Positions 1 through 8,581 of a stretch of 64,000 nucleotides of DNA are shown one piece after another. A program made the position numbers and the translations under genes. The notes below the pieces were generated by a model. The model saw nothing but the letters and a program-made list of their open reading frames with translations, was not told where the DNA came from and searched no databases. The stretch lies in assembly GCA_963738545.1 (NCBI GenBank), contig CAVTXA010000002.1, forward strand, positions 1-64,000. Reading direction: 5' to 3'. Each line of letters opens with the position of its first letter. Positions within the stretch are counted from its first letter, which is position 1. Origin of the DNA: Bog-756 sp963738545 (GTDB taxonomy: Bacteria > Actinomycetota > Acidimicrobiia > Acidimicrobiales > RAAP-2).

Positions 1-2
1 TC

Positions 3-254
3 CACAGAACGATACCGATCGCTACCACGAGCATTGCTCTGCTGTCGATCATTGTGGCTTGGCTCAGCGGCGCGCGCTTTGTCGGGTCGATGGCCAATGG
101 AGCTTCGATGACCATGGCCATCGCCACGGCGGTTTCGCTCCTTTGTTACGCCCTGATTTTGTTTTGTCGTCCCCGCGGTGACGTGGACGAACAGGAAGGA
201 CTGAACAGATCGTTCGGTTGCAGAGAGGCCCAGGCCAATGAGCGATTCCCCTGA
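3..254 (+). CDS. C-terminal fragment of an unrecognised membrane protein (5' partial)
   Basis: The frame is open from the left edge to a stop at 252-254, so this is the 3' end of a gene that starts outside the window. The visible part has two hydrophobic stretches (roughly residues 3-27 and 33-54 of the fragment), then a charged tail rich in Asp, Glu and Arg. I do not recognise the family. Its end overlaps the ATG of the next broken gene (238) by 17 bases, which suggests they once shared a transcript. Confidence 0.35.
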   Translation, partial: HRTIPIATTSIALLSIIVAWLSGARFVGSMANGASMTMAIATAVSLLCYALILFCRPRGDVDEQEGLNRSFGCREAQANERFP

Positions 255-780
255 CACACACCACCGGACTCGGCAGAGAACTGCATACATACCGACGTCG
301 GCGGAGGCACGGCGCCGCCGGGTCCGCAGAATGCGGATCATTAACGTCCCCATACGGTGGTTGCTGCGACTGCCATTCCCGACTCCCCTGAAGAGCCCCG
401 CCCCATGCTGCTCTTCTTCAAGGGTCGCAAGACGGGCCGACTCTATCGGCAGCCGGTGAGCTACGTGCGCGACGGAGGCCGCCTGCCGCTCACTCCGGGC
501 GGTGGAAAGTGGAAGCTGAATCTCCGTGATGATCAAGAGATTCGGATCTCACTCCGAGGCCGCACAATTCACGCACGGCCCGAGTTTGGTGCGCGACCCG
601 GCCGAGGTCACCGAACGCATCCAAAAGATGATGACTGAGAATCCGCGGGCGACAACATTCGTCCCCTTTGTCAGTCCCGATGGGCATATCGATCAATCCG
701 AGCTGCAGGCCGCGCTCGACTTCGGATTCTGCATCGTGAGATGGCACATCAGCGAGTCCGGCTCCCAAGGAAGATCATGA
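238..780 (+). pseudogene. Deazaflavin (F420)-dependent nitroreductase/quinone reductase family, frameshifted
   Basis: Read across three frames this is a small split-beta-barrel deazaflavin-dependent oxidoreductase (DDN/DUF385 type). The N-terminus (MRIINVPIRWLLRLPFPTPL, from about 331) is in the first frame. The core, with GRKTGRLYRQPVSYVRDGG and TPGGGKWKLNLRD, is in a second frame from about 400. The C-terminal part (RDPAEVTERIQKMMTENPRA, then LDFGFCIVRWHI) is in a third frame and ends at 780. At least two frameshifts are needed, so no full protein is made as the sequence stands. Members of this family use reduced F420 to reduce quinones or nitro compounds. The 3' end overlaps the start of the next broken gene by four bases (ATGA), a surviving mark of an operon. 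Sequencing error is the main alternative to real decay. Confidence 0.65.
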
Positions 781-1725
781 GCCAATCGGCGAACTTTCCC
801 CGACCGATAGAGCCACGACGATCCACGGACCAGGTCCGGTCTGAACTGGCCGATCGAACAGCATTGGTGACCGGCGGGACGGAGGGGATTGGATTTCACA
901 CCGCCCGGCTTCTCGCCGGTCGCGGCGCGACTCGTTGTTGTCACCGGACGAGACTCCGAGCGAGGTGTGGGCGCCGTAGCGGCGATTCGAAGCGCGGCAG
1001 GACATAGAGCGGGTCGAGTTCGTGCCCGTTGACCATTCGACGGTTCAAGCCAACCTGCGGCTGGCTGGCACGATCGTGGGGCGCTTCGATCACCTCGATG
1101 TGTTGGTCAACAACGTCGGAGGCATCTTTGCGACGCGGATCCTCAGCGTGGACGACTACGAGATGTCTGGAGCACTCAACTTCCTCGCTCCGTTCACCCT
1201 GACCGAGGCGCTCCTGCCCGTTCTGACCCGAGGCCCGGGCCCGGCCCGGTGCGTGAACGTCGTCTCCAGCTCGTTCAAGATGACCAAGGGGGACCCCTTC
1301 GATGACATCAAGCGGAGAAGGACTACGTCGGCAATCTCGTCGACGGCCGAGCCAAGCTCTTCGCACTGTTGTGGTCACTGGGGCTCAGCCGCCGGATCCC
1401 CGTCAGTCAGATGGCCGTCACCGCGGTGAACCCGGGCATGGCGTGGACGTCCATGACGCAGTCACTCGGTCCCGATATCGTCCCGGCCTGGCGGCACATC
1501 ATGCCAATCGTGTGCTTCTTCCAACGCCGTGCCGATCCGGAGCGTGCCGCCGAGCACTGCGAACGGCTCGTCCTAGCCGACCCGAGCGCAATCGGAGGAC
1601 GCTATTTCGACGGGACTAAACCCAGAGAGTTGCCGCACAATCTTGCCGATCCAAGCCTTCCCGATCGAGTCCAGACCATTGGCGACGAACTTCAGCGTGC
1701 CGCCATAGCCCGAGGCACCCTGTGA
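777..1725 (+). pseudogene. Short-chain dehydrogenase/reductase (SDR), frameshifted
   Basis: The ATG at 777 opens a Rossmann protein with the nucleotide-binding motif TGGTEGIGF near residue 32. The frame is lost near 930 and resumes in another frame with RVEFVPVDHS and the conserved LDVLVNNVGG. It continues through FTLTEALLPVL and VNVVSSS, and shifts again near 1310. The last part (DYVGNLVDGRAKLFAL, then VTAVNPGMAWTSMTQSLGP) ends at 1725. The usual SDR active site is Tyr-x-x-x-Lys. The corresponding segment here (DYVGNLVDGRAK) has a Tyr but not a clean YxxxK, so catalysis is doubtful even after frame repair. Total length is normal for a long SDR with a C-terminal extension. The stop and the next start overlap as TGATG. 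Confidence 0.7.
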
Positions 1726-2447
1726 TGAATATCGATTATTGGACAGTTGAAGGGCGAGATCATGCAATGTCAGTCCCGCCGACCGGAAACGGGACCGCTC
1801 AAGAGATTGTCGTGTTTGGTGCAACTGGTCCGACTGGCCGACGCATTGTCGCTCAGGCCATCGAGGATGGCTACCGAGTCGTCGCCGCCGTTCGACACCC
1901 GGAAGCGATGCCGATCCTGACCTACCAAACCTAGAAGTGGTGCCCGTCGATGTCGTCGACCCGCACGCCGATCTCGATCAGCTGATGAATGGCGCCGTCG
2001 CAGTTCTCTGGGCTCTCGGCTCTCGCGGACGCAAACCGACCACGGTCTATTCGACTGGCGCGAGGCGGATCGCGGAGGCTATGGGCCGCCAAGGAATTCG
2101 ACGATGGATCGGTATTTCCTCCGACGGGATCGACATCCCCACGGGACTGCCCTGGGCGCAGCGTCTGGGCGACTACCCAGTCATCCAGTGGCTCTATCGC
2201 CACCAGTATGCGGACATGGCCAAGATGGAGGCATATCTCGATGGCGTGTCGCTCGATTGGACGATCATTGGGGCACCACGCCTTACTGATGGCCCCCCCG
2301 ACCGGACATACCCGAGTCTCGCTGGACGAGCCGATCCTTGATGTCGGCTCTTTGCGACGTGCCGATCTTGCGGATTTCATGCTCCGTGGCATCGACCGAA
2401 CCGACACCTACCGACGCCGAGTGCACCTCGCCAACCCCAGAAAGTGA
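1725..2447 (+). pseudogene. NAD(P)H-binding NmrA-like protein, frameshifted
   Basis: The ATG at 1725 (a GTG at 1722 is also possible) opens a protein with the dinucleotide-binding motif VFGATGPTGRRIVAQAI. A frame break near 1925 separates this from a long second segment containing VVPVDVVDPHADLDQL, the ALGSRG loop and RQGIRRWIGISSDG. Another break near 2320 moves the last 40 residues (DEPILDVGSLRRADLADFML) into a third frame, ending at 2447. The order of elements matches NmrA/SDR-atypical proteins (PF13460 type), which bind NAD(P) and often act as reductases or redox sensors. This is the third of four consecutive broken oxidoreductase-like genes. Confidence 0.65.
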
Positions 2448-2489
2448 CAATGGAGTAAACTATCACTTAATCCATCGACCGGGAGAACA

Positions 2490-3435
2490 CCAATCTCGAA
2501 GTGGACTGGCGACCGCGTACTCGACCATCCAAACGTGTGCGTCTTATTGGGTAGCGACGACCCTCTTGGACGTCGCGTGACCCGTGCCCCGGTGGCATTG
2601 GGCCACCCGGTCACGCTGGTCGAATCCGACATGAGCTCCACGTCACTCGCAGACGCCCATCCGGTGATCTCGGCGGACGACCCCGGTGCGCTGCAGAGTG
2701 CCATTGAGAGCCACGATGTCGTTGTCAATCTCGAGCCAGCCCTCGGCGAGCCCCGCAGCTCCCTCCGGTCCGTTGCGGAGCGCCCGACCAGGCGCCGCCG
2801 CGTACGTCAGCGATCCAAGCTTGCCCGGGCATTTGATGCTGCCCCGGGAACTCGATGGATTCACCGCTCGACTACCGCCCTCTGACAGCGACGGAGGAGA
2901 TCTCTGGGTAAACGAAGACTGGCCGATTGGCATCAATCGTGCAACCGAGTATGCAGGTTTCGTTGAGAAGGCTATCGGCGATCACGTCCGGCGAGGCGGC
3001 AGCGCAATCGGTGCTTTGATTGGCGCGACCCTACGGCTCGGACGATCCGTGGACCGACCACATCCTGCGTCTGGCCAACAAGGGTATGGTGCAGCCCTTC
3101 GATGGACCCGAATCGGCATTTGTGCCCACTGTCTCGCTGATTGACGCTACAGCCGCTGTAGTAACTGCGGACCGGATGCGCCCACTGGTATCTACAACAT
3201 TGCCGACCCGGTGACGACCACAAACGGACAACTCAACGACCTTCTGGCCAGCATCACCGGAAAGCAGTCGCTAGAGCCTTTGTATCCTTCGTACTCAAAG
3301 GCCGATCGCGACCTCTTGCAGCGATCCCATCGCCTCGACGTAAGCGCCATTCAGCGTGCGACAGGGTGGTACCACCGGCTCGGGCCGACAACGCTGGGCC
3401 TCGTGCCTTCATCCCGCAGGTCGACCCTCCACTAG
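2490..3435 (+). pseudogene. NAD-dependent epimerase/dehydratase family protein, frameshifted several times
   Basis: From about 2535 the frame reads VCVLLGSDDPLGRRVTRA, a nucleotide-binding start in which the usual GxxGxxG is partly changed, then VVVNLEP. Further parts lie in other frames: AAAYVSDPSLPGHLMLPREL near 2800, WPIGINRATEYAGFVEKAI near 2920, ARPYGSDDPWTDHILRLANK near 3030, and GIYNIADPVTTTNGQLNDLL near 3190. The order is that of an extended SDR/epimerase, with a substrate region and a C-terminal NVADP-like block. At least three frameshifts are needed. The 5' end is uncertain; a purine-rich GGGAGAA at about 2481-2487 may be its ribosome site. Confidence 0.55.
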
Positions 3436-3732
3436 TCCCAGTCCAATCCGCCGTTAAGCAATCGAGGAGCCGTTCAGCGCCCCAGACTCGACTCTGCGGC
3501 TTCCCCGTCGCCAGCGGAGGAGTCCACGTGCCGGAGAAGATCGAGTGCGGCGTTGACGCGCCAATCCGTCCGTAGAGGATGTCGCGGTGGCGCTGGCGAC
3601 TGAACGAATCTCGATTGCACGTCATTGACGCATTGCCACAGATCCATCATGGTGTAGTATCGTACTCAAGGCGAATTATCCCGCTTAATGACCACCAGTT
3701 GCGACGCCCGGCAATCCAGAGGAGCGAGAGAC
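3436..3732 (+). other. Gene-poor spacer before the GSGAW-repeat protein
   Basis: I see no convincing coding region here. The last 90 bases become AT-richer (TGGTGTAGTATCGTAC near 3650), which could hold the promoter of the downstream secreted protein, but no clear -35/-10 pair stands out. A ribosome site (AGAGGAGCGAG) lies just before the ATG at 3733. Confidence 0.3.
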
Positions 3733-4539
3733 ATGACGAACTTTGAATCGGAATCTCGCCAGGGTCACACCGGCAGTCTCCGACGCAGGATCTGGTTGGC
3801 CTCGGTCGTAGGCGGAAGCCTCGTGGTTGGCCTTACCGCCGGGATCGTGATGGTCGGAGTCGGGGACGCCGAGCGTAGCGGGAGCCAGTGGGGCGACGAC
3901 AGCGCCCACTACTCCAAGCGATCATCAATCTGGTCCTTGGGGAGATGGGAGTGGCTGGTGGGGAACACCGACCAGGCCAGTGGAAAGGTTGCATCGGTCA
4001 CACCATCCGCAATAGAAAACCTCACCAGCCCCGACGGCTCTGCAACCAGGATCTCGATTGACTCCTCCACAATGTTCGAACAGCGGACGAGCGCGTCGGC
4101 ATCCGCGATCAAGCCTGGCAACGTCGTCCTGGCTTACGGCCCCCGCCAGAACTCAACTATCAATGCTTCAACCCTGGTGTTTTGGAAATCCGCTGCTAGC
4201 CCAAGTCCCAGCCACGGAGGAGGTTCGGGAGCTTGGGGTTCGGGAGCTTGGGGTTCGGGAGCTTGGGGAAGTGTCCAGGGATGGGTTCAGTCGGTCGCCA
4301 ACTCCTCAATCCAGGTGACCAGCACCAGTGGCACCTCGACGACCATCAGTATTGGGGCTGACACGAACCTCCTGTCCTCAACTTCAGTGGCCAGCGACGC
4401 GATTAGTGCGGGAAACGATGTCTACGTTGTGGATTCTGCCAGTGCAACTGGCGTCGCCAAGCTCGTTGTCGTAGCCAATCACACGCTTACTCTCTGCCCT
4501 TGGAGCTCAACGTCGACGTCCGCCGGATCGAATTCGTGA
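3733..4539 (+). CDS. Membrane-anchored or secreted protein with two DUF5666-like repeats and a GSGAW linker
   Basis: This 268-residue protein looks intact. A short basic N-terminus (RRRIW) precedes one hydrophobic segment (about residues 21-42), so it is either secreted or anchored with its C-terminus outside. Two Ser/Thr-rich beta-type repeats follow (first GKVASVTPSA, about residues 75-140; second VQGWVQSVANSS, about 175-250), resembling the DUF5666 fold. They are joined by a linker of three GSGAW units. I chose ATG 3733 because AGAGGAGCGAG lies 6 bases upstream; an ATG at 3688 would add 15 residues without a ribosome site. Function is unknown. It is one of the few intact genes in the decayed 0-10 kb segment. 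Confidence 0.6.
   Translation: MTNFESESRQGHTGSLRRRIWLASVVGGSLVVGLTAGIVMVGVGDAERSGSQWGDDSAHYSKRSSIWSLGRWEWLVGNTDQASGKVASVTPSAIENLTSPDGSATRISIDSSTMFEQRTSASASAIKPGNVVLAYGPRQNSTINASTLVFWKSAASPSPSHGGGSGAWGSGAWGSGAWGSVQGWVQSVANSSIQVTSTSGTSTTISIGADTNLLSSTSVASDAISAGNDVYVVDSASATGVAKLVVVANHTLTLCPWSSTSTSAGSNS
4222..4266 (+). repeat. Three perfect 15-bp tandem repeats in coding DNA
   Basis: The unit GGTTCGGGAGCTTGG occurs three times head to tail without a mismatch (4222-4236, 4237-4251, 4252-4266). It keeps the reading frame and encodes GSGAW each time. Perfect identity suggests recent slippage expansion of a linker. Confidence 0.9.
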
Positions 4540-4800
4540 TGCGCAGGCCTCATGAGTCGGCATGGGGCACATCAGCGGAGTCCCGGACGCCGCATAGCTC
4601 ATCCTCGTGGGACTCTCTGTTCCAATTTGAAGGCGGACCGAAACGGTCACACCGAGGCAGCGATGACCCGACATTCGGGACCACGAACCTGCCGAAAGTG
4701 TGATGTTGATTACCGATCATCAGTCTGAGGATTGCTCGGCCATCACTCTTGGCGAGTAACCGAGCGCTGGATGCCAATAGTTGGAATGGGAGCCACTTCG

Positions 4801-5768
4801 ATGACACCGGACGATGAGAATCCCGCAGAATCCGGATCGTCATCGCAACCCACCCATCTTGGTGCCATGGCCGTGCTTGACCACGAAGGTCTCCGGCATC
4901 CCACAAGGAAACACTCGCCAGCGAGAGGCGGTGAAATGGCCGTGCCGCAGCTTTCTTCTTTGTGAACATTATCAACGGTCCAAGGCGACGCTCTTGAAGT
5001 TCAAAGTCCTTGAGCGAGTCTGCGTGGGTTCCGTATCAGGCGTGGGAGCAGGTTGCCTACGGCGCCATCACTGACCACTCTGACGAGCCCGACTTTGCGC
5101 GTCGAGTCTTTGATCGAGTCAAGACGAGCCGACGTCAACAGACAATGAGCAGTGGCATCTATTGATTCTCGAAGAAATGACAGCAAATCTGGACATGCAC
5201 GAGGGCACACTTAGGTTTGTCGTGCTTCCTCAGATCATGGCGTTCTGTTACTACCAGGCATGCTGGTTGCTTTACGTATTTCGTCCGGACTGGAGCTACC
5301 GACTGAATGCAGACTTCGAGGACCACGCTGAGCACGAATACGCCCGATCTCGTAGGCGACACCCGGAATGGAGACGCAGCCCTTCACAAGCGTGTTTGCA
5401 CTCGATTATGTGTGCCTGGGTTCCATCGCTGACCTATTCAGGCAGATCAGCCTGGATGAGAGAATCCACAAACTGCAGAGCGCCTCGGCTATCTCGCATG
5501 CGAGGTTTTCGCAGGCCAGATGCTTGCCCGAGATGTCCGAGGTGGTCTGGAGTTACCGCCAAGATCCACTGAGTTCACTCCAGCGGCTGCGCTTCAGATC
5601 GTGGACATGTTGCGGATCTATTTCGAATGGGCAATCGCAGCCGACGTCATTCCGTTAAGCAGACACATTCCCGCTTCTCACCGGCCGGAGCGCCGCGAAC
5701 AGGACTACGACCCGCGCCACAATGTGGCCTTCGACAAAACACATCTAGACGGTGGCCACGGGCGCTGA
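4801..5768 (+). pseudogene. Alternative-oxidase-like di-iron protein, frameshifted
   Basis: Pieces in several frames line up with the four-helix di-iron core of the alternative oxidase family. They are KFKVLERV (first Glu) with PYQAWEQVAYGAITDHSDEP near 4995-5090, DNEQWHLLILEEM at about 5141-5178 (the NERMHL-type ExxH), LNADFEDHAEHEY near 5305-5341 (the LEEEAVHTY-type Glu), and ADLFRQISLDERIHKLQS at 5430-5480 (DExxH). The C-terminal end (ALQIVDMLRIYFEWAIAADV) ends at 5768. At least three frame changes (about 5140, 5345, 5500) prevent a single product. In the family the enzyme oxidises a quinol and reduces oxygen without proton pumping. The start is uncertain; ATG 4801 is one option. All di-iron ligands can still be recognised, so decay looks recent. 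Confidence 0.6.
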
Positions 5769-6050
5769 CTCGGGGAGGCCACCGCGCCAGCCAGAGGCGG
5801 AGCGGAGGTGCAGTGAGGAGGAAGTGCGAGCGATGCGGATCGCGAAGCCACTCGGCGAGTTCGGCGAGATACCACAACTCGCCCAGGAGGACACCAAGTT
5901 TGAACAGGCAGTGATGGTGGAGCGGCAGGGTTGGACTGCCGGGAGTGACGCGACCCGGGAGCGAACCCTTCGACTCCGATGTTGTCCGCCGCGATGGCGG
6001 CCACACCCGTATCGCTGATCCACTCGAGCAAGTCCGGGATCGTGGCCGTC
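5745..6050 (-). pseudogene. Cyclase-family (metal-dependent hydrolase) C-terminal remnant
   Basis: On the minus strand, IPDLLEWISDTGVAAIAADN (from about 6048) then GVEGFAP is followed in another frame by HHCLFKLGVLLGELWYLAEL and FLLTAPPLRL, and in a third frame by PESAPVATV and a stop at 5745. This is the C-terminal half of the cyclase family (PF04199; kynurenine-formamidase-like). The N-terminal half with the HxGTHxD metal site is absent, because the sequence joins directly to the end of the HAD gene at 6057. It is therefore truncated and frameshifted. Its end runs into the end of the di-iron pseudogene, tail to tail. Confidence 0.5.
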
Positions 6051-6056
6051 TAAATT

Positions 6057-6996
6057 TCAGGTGATGTGCCCGGCAGGAGCCTTCACGGCGGCGAGGTAGC
6101 GATCTCGGTCGTCGCAGATCCTTGTTCCAATTCGTCGGACTTCGGACGTAAGCCACCTCCACGCTTGCGTACCCTGCATGAAGTTCGCCTCTGCAATGCT
6201 GTCGACCCTCGCATCGTCCTCGAGTTGCTTGACTCCTTCGAAGTTCGAGGGCTCCGCCGTCTGATAGACGCCGAGGCGCCTTCCCCGTTCACGCCCACGA
6301 CAGAGAACACAGGGACATCGCTCGGCCCATCGGCAATGTAGATCATGTTCTTTATCGGGACTTTTCTCTCTTCTTCGGCCATCCGAGCATTCACCTCGAC
6401 ATCAGGACCCTTGTTGATCTCAAAGATGGCCCTGGTTTTGGAGGTGTTGTCGATCATGTACCCAACTTGGGCAATCACTCCATCATTTGCCTCAAACTCA
6501 TGGGTGGCCGGGTCGTAGCCTGGGCCGGGAGGTTGATCGACGAACTCGTTGGCCCAGATCTTCTGAACGTGCGCGCTTACGGAACTGCCTTCGATCAGGT
6601 GCCTGATCCCAGTCGAGACGATGTAGTGCTCGACCGAGATTCCGTGGCTGGCGAAGCGATCGTCAGATGCAACGAGCTCCTGAATGTGGGGGAGAAAGTC
6701 GAATCCCAGGGCACATCTCGATCCGGGCACCAAGCTCGACAAGCTTTGAGTTGGTGAGACCGGCCATCGCTCCCTCTCTGACGTACGAGAGCATGTGGAG
6801 CAAACGCGGTGTCCTTGGCTACGAGCAGATCCCGGCGCCGGTAGAGGTCCTCGAGGCCGTTTACTTCGCGCCAGAAACGCGCTTCATCGATTCCGTACTC
6901 TTCAAAGATCGGTTTCTGGGAGTACCCGGGGATCAGCGTCTTGTCAAAATCCCAGACCATGGCGATGGTCGTCTGCGTATAGATGGCCTGTGCCAT
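6057..6996 (-). pseudogene. HAD-superfamily phosphatase-like protein, frameshifted
   Basis: The start at 6996 gives MAQAIYTQTTIAMVWDFDKT, with the HAD nucleophile motif DFDKT about residue 16. After FAPHAL (near 6770) the frame breaks. The rest is read in a second frame (FLPHIQELVASDDRFASHGI, HYIVSTGIRHLIEGS, and the motif-IV-like YIADGPSDVPVFSVVG). A third frame from about 6270 gives GVYQTAEPSNFEGVKQLEDD and runs to the stop at 6057-6059. Length (about 310 residues when joined) and motif order fit a stand-alone HAD hydrolase. The substrate cannot be told. At least two frameshifts make it a pseudogene unless they are sequencing errors. Confidence 0.65.
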
Positions 6997-7067
6997 GACC
7001 TGCCGTTCGTCAGAAGCCGACTCGAAATCGCGACTCTAACTCCACGGTAGGACATCCACGCTGTGGA

Positions 7068-7482
7068 TCAGGGGATTTCGGGCGCCGTGAAGGCGATGGC
7101 CCCGTTGTTCTCCCACCAGCCTTGAACGAACTCAACGCCTGACTGAAACGCCTCGTGGGCGTGGAGCGAGCAGGCGATCGAGTGGCACCAACGCCCAAAC
7201 GCTCCAACCCGCATTGCTCAGTTGATCCAGCTCTGGGCCAACAGCGTTCAGATCCGCCCGGGAGTCAAGAACACATTCAACGCGACCCAGGCTCGGAACT
7301 GTCACCGCCCAACCTCGGCAACTTGTCTCCCGCTGTCTCGGCAGGTCGAGGGGTCCGATGCTGGCAGCGATACCAGCAACCTCATAACCCAGCACGGCCC
7401 GCTGAGCGGCTGCCTCACACTCGCAAGTGGCGAACTGAGGCTCCCCTGCGGTCGCATCAGGCATTAGAGGTCCCCTTCGCAT
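7068..7482 (-). pseudogene. Possible small unknown protein with one frameshift
   Basis: A minus-strand frame from 7482 (or ATG 7464) reads smoothly through AVLGYEVAGIAASIGPLDLP and LDQLSNAGWSVWALVPLDRL. A second frame then gives HAHEAFQSGVEFVQGWWENN and stops at 7068. The joined product would be about 135 residues and acidic. I do not recognise it. Amino-acid composition is the only support, so this may be a chance reading. Confidence 0.3.
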
Positions 7483-7621
7483 GGTTATGGCTGCGGCGCT
7501 GCTCCGTCACGAACATGTGTTCGATTCTGACGGCTGGGTGTGACATCGCACCGATAGCGCGCCGACAGCCACGGGTCGCATCGTGGCACGCCCGGAAGTG
7601 TGGCGCCAGCGGGGCATCGAC

Positions 7622-7647
7622 ACAGGATATGAACTTTCATATCCTGT
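7622..7647. promoter_or_regulatory. Perfect 26-bp palindrome just before an AbrB-like gene
   Basis: Arms ACAGGATATGA (7622-7632) and TCATATCCTGT (7637-7647) are exact reverse complements around a 4-base ACTT centre. The site ends 1 base before the GTG at 7649. Its position suggests an operator over the promoter or start of the AbrB-like gene, as is common for self-regulated antitoxins. A hairpin in RNA is the alternative. Confidence 0.55.
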
Positions 7648-7648
7648 A

Positions 7649-7852
7649 GTGGTGGATGCACACCCAGACGGACCTCGAGTGATCGGGCAGAGGAACCAGG
7701 TCACTCTGCCATCTGATCAGATCAAGTCGATTGGGGTAGGCCCAGGTGACTCTGTTTGGATCACCATCAACCCCGACCGTCCCGGATCGCTCGTCATCCT
7801 GAACGAAGAGAGCATGAACGAAATCTTTCGCAAGGGGTGGGTGGCCATCTAG
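7649..7852 (+). CDS. AbrB/MazE-like swapped-hairpin DNA-binding protein
   Basis: A 67-residue product from GTG 7649 (GTG 7652 or an upstream GTG at 7583 are alternatives). The segment GQRNQVTLPSDQIKSIGVGP followed by GDSVWITINPDRPGSLVIL matches the SpoVT/AbrB pattern of a beta-hairpin with the conserved Q-V-T-L-P and G-GD elements. Such proteins are DNA-binding transition regulators or antitoxins. No toxin gene is recognisable on either side: the 330 bases downstream hold only repeats. I chose 7649 because a perfect palindrome ends directly before it. The gene is intact, unlike most of its neighbours. Confidence 0.5.
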   Translation: MVDAHPDGPRVIGQRNQVTLPSDQIKSIGVGPGDSVWITINPDRPGSLVILNEESMNEIFRKGWVAI

Positions 7853-8000
7853 GCCGGCCTCGAGGCCAACCAAATGATGGCATGGTCGCCGAGTTGCACC
7901 TGGTTCCCTTTCAGCCGCCTTGGGTTTGATCCGGTCGTACGAACCGGCATGTTGATCACCGAGAACGCTGAGGACGTCCAGGCGCTGGGATCTCACCGCT

Positions 8001-8024
8001 TGAGGTGACTTCGACGTCACCTCA
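8001..8024. repeat. Inverted repeat, 9-bp arms, 6-base centre
   Basis: TGAGGTGAC (8001-8009) and GTCACCTCA (8016-8024) are perfect reverse complements around TTCGAC. The arm shares GGTGAC with the direct repeats that follow. Confidence 0.8.
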
Positions 8025-8051
8025 ACAACCCATGCACCACTTGCTGGCGCG

Positions 8052-8125
8052 AGGGTGACGTCCGAGCCTTCAGCAACGCCCTTGGTCACTGGCGTCTTCA
8101 ACCAGGGTGACGTTGAGGGTGACGT
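8052..8125 (+). repeat. Three direct copies of AGGGTGACGT
   Basis: The 10-mer AGGGTGACGT occurs exactly at 8052-8061, 8104-8113 and 8116-8125. The last two are 12 bases apart start to start, close to one helical turn. Iteron-like or activator-site spacing is possible. Confidence 0.75.
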
Positions 8126-8140
8126 CGGTCTGGACGATGG

Positions 8141-8173
8141 GTCGTGACAGGTGCACGAGGCCCCTGTCACGAC
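8141..8173. repeat. Inverted repeat, 11-bp arms, upstream of the 8186 gene
   Basis: GTCGTGACAGG (8141-8151) and CCTGTCACGAC (8163-8173) are perfect reverse complements around an 11-base centre. The second arm lies 12 bases before the ATG at 8186 and next to its ribosome site, so it could be an operator or an RNA hairpin that controls translation. Confidence 0.75.
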
Positions 8174-8185
8174 CAGGGAGGCGCA

Positions 8186-8581
8186 ATGTCCCGATCATCG
8201 TCAGCCGTCGAGCCAGGGCCAGGAGGTTTCACTCAGGGAGCACTGAGGTCGGCGGGCGAATCCAGAGGCGACCGACTCCGGGTCGCCGAAGGATCCGACC
8301 CCTCGCCAGATGTCGACATGCCGATGATCGACAACCTGCGGCTTGTGCTCGTTACAGTGAACGGTTTCGAAGTGCCGCTGGTCACTACGCCAGCGCAGAC
8401 AGCGCGGCTGCTGAGGAGTTCCGACAAGACACACGTCACCACCCAGGGCGGCGATGGAGACCCGGAGGCCCCGACGTACCGGAGGGTGCGCCATCCGCGA
8501 CCCGTCCCGGTAGACGAGTTGCTTGGCCGAGTTCGCCTCGTCAGTCGGTTCGAGACGGCGCTCGGGGGTGGTGCGGCATGA
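8186..8581 (+). CDS. Unknown protein, first of a coupled pair near the recombinase
   Basis: A 131-residue product from ATG 8186, chosen because GGGAGG lies 5 bases upstream; upstream in-frame starts would run through the hairpin. The first 55 residues look disordered and charged. The middle (MIDNLRLVLVTVNGFEVPLV then TTPAQTARLLRSSD) looks folded with beta character. The C-terminus (PVDELLGRVRLVSRFETAL) could be an amphipathic helix. I do not recognise the family. It overlaps the next gene by four bases (ATGA), so the two are likely translated together. Small unknown pairs beside a serine recombinase are typical of integrative elements. Confidence 0.45.
   Translation: MSRSSSAVEPGPGGFTQGALRSAGESRGDRLRVAEGSDPSPDVDMPMIDNLRLVLVTVNGFEVPLVTTPAQTARLLRSSDKTHVTTQGGDGDPEAPTYRRVRHPRPVPVDELLGRVRLVSRFETALGGGAA

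Larger units (their letters stand above)
7853..8185 (+). other. Non-coding stretch with clustered direct and inverted repeats
   Basis: I see no convincing gene in these 333 bases. They contain two strong inverted repeats and three copies of AGGGTGACGT, listed separately, followed by a ribosome site (AGGGAGG) for the gene at 8186. The clustering suggests a control region or a DNA-processing site of the element. Confidence 0.4.

Noticed and set aside
4550..4975. Minus-strand 141-residue frame
   Set aside because: No ribosome site or family features, and the last part overlaps sequence that aligns with the di-iron gene on the plus strand.
5752..6018. Plus-strand 88-residue frame
   Set aside because: It is antisense to the recognisable cyclase-family remnant.
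7153..7650. Plus-strand frame near 7155-7649
   Set aside because: Arg/Pro-rich with no family sense; the minus strand and the AbrB-like gene explain the area better.
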